Assembly: GCA_963749035.1 (NCBI GenBank)
Contig: CAVVKW010000004.1
Span: 868,001-932,000, forward strand
Direction of reading: 5' to 3'
Origin: CAVVKW01 sp963749035
GTDB taxonomy: Bacteria; Verrucomicrobiota; Verrucomicrobiia; Chthoniobacterales; JAATET01
Length of the DNA stretch: 64,000 nt
A program made the translations under genes and the position numbers. Below, in pieces: positions 58,397 through 64,000 of this stretch. The notes under the pieces are model-generated. The model had not been told where the DNA came from. It saw nothing but the letters and a program-made list of their open reading frames with translations, and did no database searches. Position 1 is the first letter of the stretch. The number at the start of each line of letters is the position of its first letter.

Positions 58397-59404
58397 TTAT
58401 CGCCAGCCCAACGGACCGCCGGTGTGCCCGACGTCGTTCGCCGACCCATCGCGATCCCGCAGCCGACGGGGCGACAATCCCGCGTCACGCCCAGCGCCGT
58501 TTCTCCGCGGGACCAGGCCGCTCACGTCCAACACCCTCGGAACCCGTGATCTCATCTGACGCCGGAACCTTGGATCACCATCCACGTTGTCCCGAAATCG
58601 CGATTCCCCCACCGACCCTTCCGCATCGCCGACCCGGGCGTAGTCCACAAAACTCCCGGTCAAAACCGCCGCCTTATCGTTCCGGTAAAAGACATTGTTC
58701 AAGATTCTCGCGGACCCGCTGAGATCGCAAAGTCCGCGACCGGTCGGAGCACCACTCGCCAGCCGCGACCCATTCCGCACGAGCAAATTGTTCAACACAC
58801 TCGAGCGCTCTCCCGAGCTCTGGAGGAAAATCCCGTTCCCGTTTCCCCGCACAATCGTGTTGTTGACGATCATCGCGCGCGCTCCGCTGTCCACGAAGAT
58901 CTGGTGGGCGTCGGAGGTGGCCTGCGGACGCGGATCGAAGTTGTAGGCTAGCACGTTGTTTCGGATGAGCGGACGCGATCCGCGCCCTCGCACGTAGATC
59001 CCTGCCCCGCTGTTCTTCGCCTGATTATCGAAGATCACCACCCGTTGAACCCGAGGTGACGATTTCACGATCAGGATGCCACCCCCGTCGTCGGCACCCC
59101 CCCCGGTCACGGTGACCGAATCCACCACCGATCCCCGTCCTTCCCCGTTGGCAAAGGTAATCACCGGTCCGCCGCCAGATCCCCGGATGATGGTATCCGA
59201 CCCGGCTCCAATGATCGTCAGTCGCTTGCCGCGAAAGTCGACGTCACCCTCATAAGTTCCCTCCGCTAGCACGATTCTCTCGCCCGCCTCCGCTGCGTTC
59301 ACCGCCTCTTGGATGGACTCGCCCGGTGCCAGCAGCACGTCGGCAGAAGCATTGAATACGGCGAAAGCGGCCAGCAGCCCGACGACGGTGGATTGGGTTT
59401 TCAC
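58397..59404 (-). CDS. Exported right-handed parallel beta-helix protein
   Basis: From the GTG at 59404 (preceded by CGGGA) the 335-residue product has a signal peptide (TVVGLLAAFAVFNASA) and then repeating pectate-lyase-like rungs: ESIQEAVNAAEAGERIVLAE, GTYEGDVDFRGKRLTIIGAG, VVIFDNQAKNSGAGIYVRGR, IRNNVLAYNF, MIVNNTIVRGNGNGIFLQSS and SVLNNLLVRNGS. The N-x-V/I-I spacing is typical of NosD/Beta_helix domains. The C-terminus (DVGHTGGPLGWR) is a common ending for such proteins. It probably binds or cleaves a polysaccharide outside the cytoplasm; no catalytic residues could be named. An upstream extension to 59668 has no protein-like character. Confidence 0.8.
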   Translation of the reverse strand: MKTQSTVVGLLAAFAVFNASADVLLAPGESIQEAVNAAEAGERIVLAEGTYEGDVDFRGKRLTIIGAGSDTIIRGSGGGPVITFANGEGRGSVVDSVTVTGGGADDGGGILIVKSSPRVQRVVIFDNQAKNSGAGIYVRGRGSRPLIRNNVLAYNFDPRPQATSDAHQIFVDSGARAMIVNNTIVRGNGNGIFLQSSGERSSVLNNLLVRNGSRLASGAPTGRGLCDLSGSARILNNVFYRNDKAAVLTGSFVDYARVGDAEGSVGESRFRDNVDGDPRFRRQMRSRVPRVLDVSGLVPRRNGAGRDAGLSPRRLRDRDGSANDVGHTGGPLGWR

Positions 59405-59475
59405 TCCCGTATGAGCCAGCCGAACGGATGGTATTCCAAAAAAAATTCCGACGCTGGATCGGGTGACCCGCAGCC

Positions 59476-60420
59476 TCAGTCCCCGCTGTCGTATTCCCGA
59501 CGTCGCATCCGAACCTGTAGATCTTCCAGCAACCGACGATTCACCGCGATCAGATCCGCCACGAATCCCAAGACCCAGATCTGCACCGCGACCAACACCA
59601 ACAACGCCGCGATCACCAGACTTGGCAGGTGGGTTCTTGTCGTGCCCTCGTAAAAAAGCCAGAGCCAACGTCCCATTAACACCACACCCAGACCAAAAGG
59701 CACCGATCCCAAAATCGCGAAAAACCGAAGTGGCTTATAAACGATGAAGATTCGGAAAATCGTCAGGATCGAACGCTGCACGTAAGCCGGAATGCTCTTC
59801 AACAACCGCGACGGTCGCAAAAACCCGTTCGTCCGGATCGGCACGGATTCGATCCGCAGACTTCCCTGTCCACCCTGAATGATCGTTTCCAGCGTGTAGG
59901 TGTAATTGTTGAAAACGTTCATCTGTAGCGCCGTTTCGCGGTTGATCGCCCGAAACCCACTCGGCGCGTCTGCAATGGCCGTCTTGCTCGCCTTCCGCAC
60001 GACCCAGCTCCCCAGCCGCTGCAGCATTTTCTTCACCGGCGAAAAATGTTCGATCGACTGAATCGGTCGCTCGCCGATCACCATATCGGCCCGATCCGCG
60101 AGAATCGGTTCGATCAATTTCGGAATGTCGTCCGCGTTGTATTGATTGTCCGCATCGGTGTTCACGATGATGTCGGCCCCACGAGCCAGGCACGCCTCGA
60201 GTCCCGCCATGAAGGTCCGGGCCAGACCCAGGTGCGGACGCTCGATCACGTGATCAACTCCAAACTCCCGCGCCACCTCCGACGTCCGATCCTCACTCCC
60301 GTCGTTAACCACCAACCACTCGATCACGTCGACCCCGGGCAGCGTTCGCGGCAATGCTTCCAACGCTATCCCGAGCGTTTCTTCCTCGTTGTAACAGGGG
60401 ATCTGAATGATGACTTTCAT
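59476..60420 (-). CDS. Polyprenyl-phosphate glycosyltransferase (GT2, DPM1-like) with membrane tail
   Basis: The 314-residue protein has a GT-A domain: VIIQIPCYNEEETLGIALEA, WLVVNDGSEDRTSEVAREFG and the metal-binding DxD in IIVNTDADNQYNADDIPKLI; SGFRAINRETALQMNVFNNY is the conserved acceptor-side segment. Two membrane helices follow near the C-terminus (RFFAILGSVPFGLGVVLMGR; SLVIAALLVLVAVQIWVLGF). Such enzymes load a sugar on polyprenyl phosphate, the donor used by GT-C enzymes, and two GT-C-like genes lie divergently next to it. A donor-synthesis role for those neighbours is a sensible inference; the sugar is unknown. Confidence 0.88.
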   Translation of the reverse strand: MKVIIQIPCYNEEETLGIALEALPRTLPGVDVIEWLVVNDGSEDRTSEVAREFGVDHVIERPHLGLARTFMAGLEACLARGADIIVNTDADNQYNADDIPKLIEPILADRADMVIGERPIQSIEHFSPVKKMLQRLGSWVVRKASKTAIADAPSGFRAINRETALQMNVFNNYTYTLETIIQGGQGSLRIESVPIRTNGFLRPSRLLKSIPAYVQRSILTIFRIFIVYKPLRFFAILGSVPFGLGVVLMGRWLWLFYEGTTRTHLPSLVIAALLVLVAVQIWVLGFVADLIAVNRRLLEDLQVRMRRREYDSGD

Positions 60421-60582
60421 GCGAAAAACCCGCGCGCCAGCTGGTCAAAGACGCCGAACCCGCGGGCAAAAAGAATTCCTCGCGACCGGATTTGTGTCGA
60501 GTAACCTTTCCCGGAATTTGAACCCCGCCACGCTCACCCCACCGTTTTCGGGCACTCCACGCCCCACCGATTCACCCCGCCG

Positions 60583-62304
60583 ATGAAGCCGTTCTGGACC
60601 CGATCCTGGCTTCGCGTCGAACTTGTCCTCGGCATCGTTCTGATGGCTCTTGCGATGATGCAAACCGGGCAGATGGCCGGCGCCATGGCCAGCAACTCGC
60701 TTTCGACCGACGAGTTCGGCACCATCGGGACCTTCAGCAGCAAGGGCCCCGGGAGGGTCATCACCGACTACCGCGCGCCGAAAAACCACGTCTTTTTTAA
60801 TCTCCTCAACAGCATCCTTCCCGGCCGGGAATCGCTCCACTCCGCGCGAGTCAGACTTTTCAGCATCCTCGCGACCGCCGCCATTCCAGTCCTTCTGGTT
60901 CTGTTCGCCATGGCACTCGGGCGCTTCCTCGAAGCCGGGGTCTTCCTTGCGCTCTGGAGTCTCGCACCGCAGATGTTGGAACTCTCCATGGAAGCTCGCG
61001 GCTACGGATTCCTCGCCCTTTTCGCACTCGTTGCCTCGATCGCCACCCTCGGCTACCTCCGCACGTCCCACCGGTTCTTCCTGGCGCTCATCGCCCTGTC
61101 GGTCGTCCTCGGCACCTACACCATTCCCTCGTTCCTCTTCTTCGGCGCCCCGCTCCTTCTCCTGCTTTTCTTGGCGACTCGCCGTCGGGAGACTTTCGTC
61201 GCCGGAGCCATCGCCGGCGGCACGATTCTCCTACTCTATTCGCCGCTCCTGACTCAGCTCTACGCGGCAATTACGGAGTTTTCAGAAGACCCCGATCGCG
61301 ATTTTGCCTCCTGGCACGGCCTCGTCCGAGCGGTCAACCTCTACCTCTTCAGCGCGACGTTTCCCGCTACGCTGGCGTTCATCGCCGCGCTCACCGTCAC
61401 ACCCTTCGCGCTCTTCGCCATCGACCGCCGCAGTCCCGATTCGCTCGCCTTCCTCCTCATCACGGCCGCATCCCTGGCTACTGGCGCCATTCTCCTTCTT
61501 CTCGAAACACCGCCCGTCCGAGTGGCCGCGTTCGTCACCGTCCCGTTCACGTTCGCCGGAGTCTTCGCCGCCGGTCATCTCATCCGCAATTTCGCTCCCC
61601 TCCCCCTCCGAATCCTCATCGTCGCTCCACTCGGCTACGTCCTCGTCACCAACGCCGGACCCGCCCTTCGCGCGATGAACTTCGTCCCGGCCGAAGACTG
61701 GAGCCGCGCCGCGAATTGGATCGACGCCGCGTTCCCGCCCAACCACCCCGTCGATTTCAAAACCCGCGCGAAATACCTCAAACAAACCCTCGCCGACTCG
61801 AAAGCACGTTCTGCCGAATTCGACGAGAGTGCCTTCACCGCCGGGCAATTGGTCGTCGCCGACGCCCGCAACAAGTGGGCTGACGAAACCCATTTCTCCC
61901 GACCCGCCGACGAACCCCGCGTCGCGACGGTCTCCGTTCCCGGCGACATCCGTGACGTCAATCTCACGTTCCGTCTCCCGACCGACCGCACCATCTCAGA
62001 CGTCCCGCCGGAACTCACCGACGGGCGGATGGACGTCGGCGTTCTGCCCGCGGACCTTACATTCCGTGCCTCGAACGGTCACGCACTCGTCATTCTGTTC
62101 GATCGTCCCGTCCGCCAGCGTTTCGCCGTCGCCCACGTCCGCGACGCGAAAACCGGCGAGAAGCTCACCGAAGATCCGGGCGTCGTTCACGCGGGGAACT
62201 CCGTCGCCATCCCGATCCCGCCCCGCACCATCATCGAAGCCGAGTTCGAACTCTACGATCCCGAAGCCCGCATCGTCGAAGCCTGGATTTCGCCCGCGGA
62301 ATGA
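60583..62304 (+). CDS. GT-C-like membrane glycosyltransferase, family uncertain
   Basis: The 573-residue protein has 10-12 membrane helices (LVLGIVLMALAMMQTGQMAG, LATAAIPVLLVLFAMALGRF, FFGAPLLLLLFLATRRRETF and others) and a soluble C-terminal beta-rich domain (AKTGEKLTEDPGVVHAGNSV; PPRTIIEAEFELYDPEARIV). The first periplasmic loop has the acidic pair in NSLSTDEFGTIGTFSSKGPG followed by an His-rich segment, as in GT39/PMT-like enzymes. The gene overlaps the next by 4 bp and diverges from the DPM1-like glycosyltransferase, a natural supplier of a polyprenyl-phosphate sugar. Acceptor and sugar are not visible. Confidence 0.65.
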   Translation: MKPFWTRSWLRVELVLGIVLMALAMMQTGQMAGAMASNSLSTDEFGTIGTFSSKGPGRVITDYRAPKNHVFFNLLNSILPGRESLHSARVRLFSILATAAIPVLLVLFAMALGRFLEAGVFLALWSLAPQMLELSMEARGYGFLALFALVASIATLGYLRTSHRFFLALIALSVVLGTYTIPSFLFFGAPLLLLLFLATRRRETFVAGAIAGGTILLLYSPLLTQLYAAITEFSEDPDRDFASWHGLVRAVNLYLFSATFPATLAFIAALTVTPFALFAIDRRSPDSLAFLLITAASLATGAILLLLETPPVRVAAFVTVPFTFAGVFAAGHLIRNFAPLPLRILIVAPLGYVLVTNAGPALRAMNFVPAEDWSRAANWIDAAFPPNHPVDFKTRAKYLKQTLADSKARSAEFDESAFTAGQLVVADARNKWADETHFSRPADEPRVATVSVPGDIRDVNLTFRLPTDRTISDVPPELTDGRMDVGVLPADLTFRASNGHALVILFDRPVRQRFAVAHVRDAKTGEKLTEDPGVVHAGNSVAIPIPPRTIIEAEFELYDPEARIVEAWISPAE

Positions 62305-63818
62305 TCTCCTCCCTCCACCCATCTCGCTTCACGAATCCCGCGACCACTCTCGGCCTCGGCGTCATCTTCGCGGCACTCGCCCTCTGGTCCTACACCTTCG
62401 CCAACACCTTCCCCGCCGCCTACCACCCGGACGAACCCAGCAAGGCCCGACAGGTCATCGCCGGGGAATACAATTTTCACCACCCCATGCTGATGCTGTC
62501 GGCCGCCCGCATCGCCGTCGCCGTCACGGGCGCGGGAGATGACCTCCAGCGCGTGACCCAAGCCGGTCGCTGGGTCTCCGCCAGCTTCACCGCAGCCGCC
62601 GTCTTCTGTTTGGTGGTCATGACCGCCCACGTTTACGGCTTCCTCGCCGGCTTCTTCGCGGGCGCGTTCCTCGTCACGAACCACCACCTCTTCGAGCTGG
62701 CTCATTACTTCAAGGAAGACCCCGCCCTCCTCCTCGGCGTCAGCGCCTTCTTCCTTGCCCTCGCCCTGTTCGACGAACGTCCCACTCCGCTTCGCGCGAC
62801 TTTTCTCGGAATCGGCGTCGGCCTCGCCATTTCGGGAAAATACGTTGGCGTGCTGGTAACCCCGGTCGCGCTGGCCGCCATCGTCCTTCACCGACGGCGG
62901 CTTCGCCCGTTCCTCGCGCTCGCCATCGTTCTTGGCGCAGCCCTGGTGACCTTCGCCCTCGCCAATCTCCCGATCGTCCTCAACCCCGCCGGTTTCGCCG
63001 GAGGCTTCGAGCGTGAACTCGACTTCGCCGTCCACGGTCACAAGGGCATCACCCGCGCCATCCCCCACGGCGTGTATGGCGCCGTCTTTCGCGAGTCCAC
63101 CAACCCAATCATCTGGATTCTCCTCATCATCTTCGCGCTCGCGCTGCTCGCCCGCTGGCGCACCGCGCGTCCGTTCGAGTGGATGCTCGCGATCTTCCCG
63201 CTCGCCTTCGCGGTCATCCTCTCGTTCTCGCCAAAAACCCACCACCGCTACTTCCTTCCCGCGACCGGCCTCCTCCTTTCGATGGCCGGCGTCGCCGTCT
63301 GGATCTTGATTCACTACGGGATCCGCCACCAGCCCCGCCGCGTGCAGATCGCGACCACCCTCGTTCTCACCACGCTCCTCGTCGTCGCCGCCGCGATCCA
63401 GATCCCCCACACCCGCGACTACTTCGACGGTTTCTCCAACGACGGGCGTAGCCAACTGGCCGCCTACATCCGCGCAAACATCCCACCCGACTCGATCATC
63501 ATCGCCGATAAACGCACCAGCCTCCGCGAACTCGACCTCCCCAATCCCATCGAGGGCAAACTCTTCGCCGCCGACGTGGGCACGCTCGCCGAACTCCGCG
63601 CGCGCGGCATCACGACCATCGCCGTCGCCGAGGGCGACTACGGCCGATTCTTCCGCGGTAGGCTCAAGCCGACCCAAAAGGGCGCCGATGAATATCAACG
63701 CCGCCGCGAATTCTACGAAAAGCTCTTCGACTCCGGCCACCAACTCCTCGACGTCCCCCCCGGCACCCTCCAATACCTCCAGCCGCACGTCGAACTCTGG
63801 TCCACGGACCCCCCGTAG
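62301..63818 (+). CDS. GT39/PMT-like membrane glycosyltransferase
   Basis: The 505-residue protein has about 11-12 helices and the clearest GT-C signature of the set: the first loop reads TFPAAYHPDEPSKARQVIAG, with the Asp-Glu pair where ArnT and PMT enzymes carry the catalytic acid, and FHHPMLMLSAARIAVAVTGA continues the family pattern. KTHHRYFLPATGLLLSMAGV is the typical R-Y-L-P-type helix, and the C-terminal soluble tail has ANIPPDSIIIADKRTSLREL. It probably transfers a sugar from polyprenyl phosphate to an extracytoplasmic acceptor. It overlaps the preceding gene (ATGA) and is followed by nrdR. Confidence 0.75.
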   Translation: MISSLHPSRFTNPATTLGLGVIFAALALWSYTFANTFPAAYHPDEPSKARQVIAGEYNFHHPMLMLSAARIAVAVTGAGDDLQRVTQAGRWVSASFTAAAVFCLVVMTAHVYGFLAGFFAGAFLVTNHHLFELAHYFKEDPALLLGVSAFFLALALFDERPTPLRATFLGIGVGLAISGKYVGVLVTPVALAAIVLHRRRLRPFLALAIVLGAALVTFALANLPIVLNPAGFAGGFERELDFAVHGHKGITRAIPHGVYGAVFRESTNPIIWILLIIFALALLARWRTARPFEWMLAIFPLAFAVILSFSPKTHHRYFLPATGLLLSMAGVAVWILIHYGIRHQPRRVQIATTLVLTTLLVVAAAIQIPHTRDYFDGFSNDGRSQLAAYIRANIPPDSIIIADKRTSLRELDLPNPIEGKLFAADVGTLAELRARGITTIAVAEGDYGRFFRGRLKPTQKGADEYQRRREFYEKLFDSGHQLLDVPPGTLQYLQPHVELWSTDPP

Positions 63819-63877
63819 TTTCGCCCAATCGCCTCGCCGTTAAATTTGCGGGATCAAGGGCTCGAAATTCCTTGCGC

Positions 63878-63893
63878 CCACAAGATATTGTGT
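63878..63893. promoter_or_regulatory. nrdR: NrdR-box-like palindrome upstream of nrdR
   Basis: CCACAAGATATTGTGT contains CACAA and TTGTG as a perfect 5-bp inverted repeat around GATA, close to the NrdR box consensus (ACACwATATwTwGTGT form). It lies 31 bp before the nrdR start, so nrdR probably represses itself. NrdR boxes usually come in pairs; I see no second clear box here. Confidence 0.5.
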
Positions 63894-63924
63894 CAATTTC
63901 CGACGCAGCCACGTCCGGCACACT

Positions 63925-64000
63925 ATGCGTTGTCCCAAGTGCGGTTCCCTCGAAGATAAGGTGATTGATTCCCGCCTCTCGAAGGAAGGCTCCTCGATTC
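63925..64000 (+). CDS. nrdR: Transcriptional repressor NrdR, N-terminal part
   Basis: The first 25 codons are in the window; the rest lies beyond the right edge. MRCPKCGSLEDKVIDSRLSK, then EGSSI, is the N-terminal zinc-ribbon of NrdR, with the first Cys pair (CPKC) and the conserved V-I-D-S-R. NrdR senses (d)ATP and represses ribonucleotide reductase genes. A NrdR-box-like palindrome precedes it. The assignment is strong even from this fragment, since the N-terminus is highly conserved. Confidence 0.9.
   Translation, partial: MRCPKCGSLEDKVIDSRLSKEGSSI

Noticed and set aside
62253..63788. A 511-codon minus-strand frame opposite the GT39-like gene
   Set aside because: The Glu/Gly/Asp-rich product is the mirror of hydrophobic codons on the plus strand.
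1..64000. tRNA, rRNA, CRISPR array, prophage or replication origin
   Set aside because: I looked for clover-leaf ends, rRNA signatures, regularly spaced repeats, phage structural genes and DnaA-box clusters and saw none.

Overview
The window looks like a chromosomal segment of a member of the Verrucomicrobiota. The strongest evidence is a block at 28.2-37.8 kb that matches, in order and protein size, the pilus-like locus known from Akkermansia muciniphila as Amuc_1102-1101-1100-1099-1098. The DNA is G+C-rich by eye, gene density is high, and many genes overlap by 4 bp (ATGA/GTGA). I could not narrow the class. I saw no rRNA, tRNA, CRISPR array or prophage.

Layout. (1) 1-8.6 kb is a surface-polysaccharide locus: four GT4 glycosyltransferases (one partial, one frameshifted near its 3' end), a Wzy/O-antigen-ligase-like membrane protein, a WcaF-like acetyltransferase, a GT2 glycosyltransferase, a probable terminator and, on the other strand, a polyprenyl-phosphate sugar-1-phosphate transferase. 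(2) 8.8-11.8 kb is a two-component system: a NarL-type regulator followed by a soluble four-PAS kinase. Nearly identical GGGGCnnCCCCTATT palindromes lie upstream of the regulator and of the sugar transferase, which suggests one regulatory circuit. (3) 11.8-13.7 kb is a decayed IS256/Mutator-type element and fragments of a gene it probably interrupted. (4) 13.7-21.5 kb (minus strand) holds nusA-infB-rbfA-nrnA-truB-ribF behind a good sigma-70-like promoter, then a secreted cyclophilin and crcB. (5) 21.6-24.2 kb is trpD, an EamA transporter and aroD. (6) 24.3-28.1 kb is a second polysaccharide patch: another sugar-phosphate transferase, an SGNH hydrolase with an Ig-like tail, and a UDP-xylose-synthase-type enzyme. 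(7) 28.2-37.8 kb is the pilus-like operon, here with two tandem secretin paralogues, closed by a strong hairpin. (8) 37.9-44.4 kb is a tightly overlapping run coaE-rho-GT-C-GT-C-lpxD. (9) 44.4-50.6 kb has a redoxin, a stand-alone CoaB domain, a bactofilin, a double-zinc-ribbon bactofilin, an NtrC-type regulator and a GT-C-like membrane protein. (10) 50.6-58.4 kb holds xseB-dxs, a serine hydrolase, a TPR protein, recJ and recG. (11) 58.4-64 kb has a beta-helix protein, a membrane GT2, two GT-C-like proteins and the start of nrdR behind a NrdR-box-like palindrome.

The main themes are envelope construction (EPS, lipid A, at least five GT-C-like membrane enzymes, bactofilins, a pilus-like secretin machine) and conserved information-processing genes. 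The points most worth a second look are the tandem secretins in the PilM-PilN-fusion pilus-like locus, the paired palindromes linking the PAS kinase/NarL system to EPS initiation, and the zinc-ribbon bactofilin.
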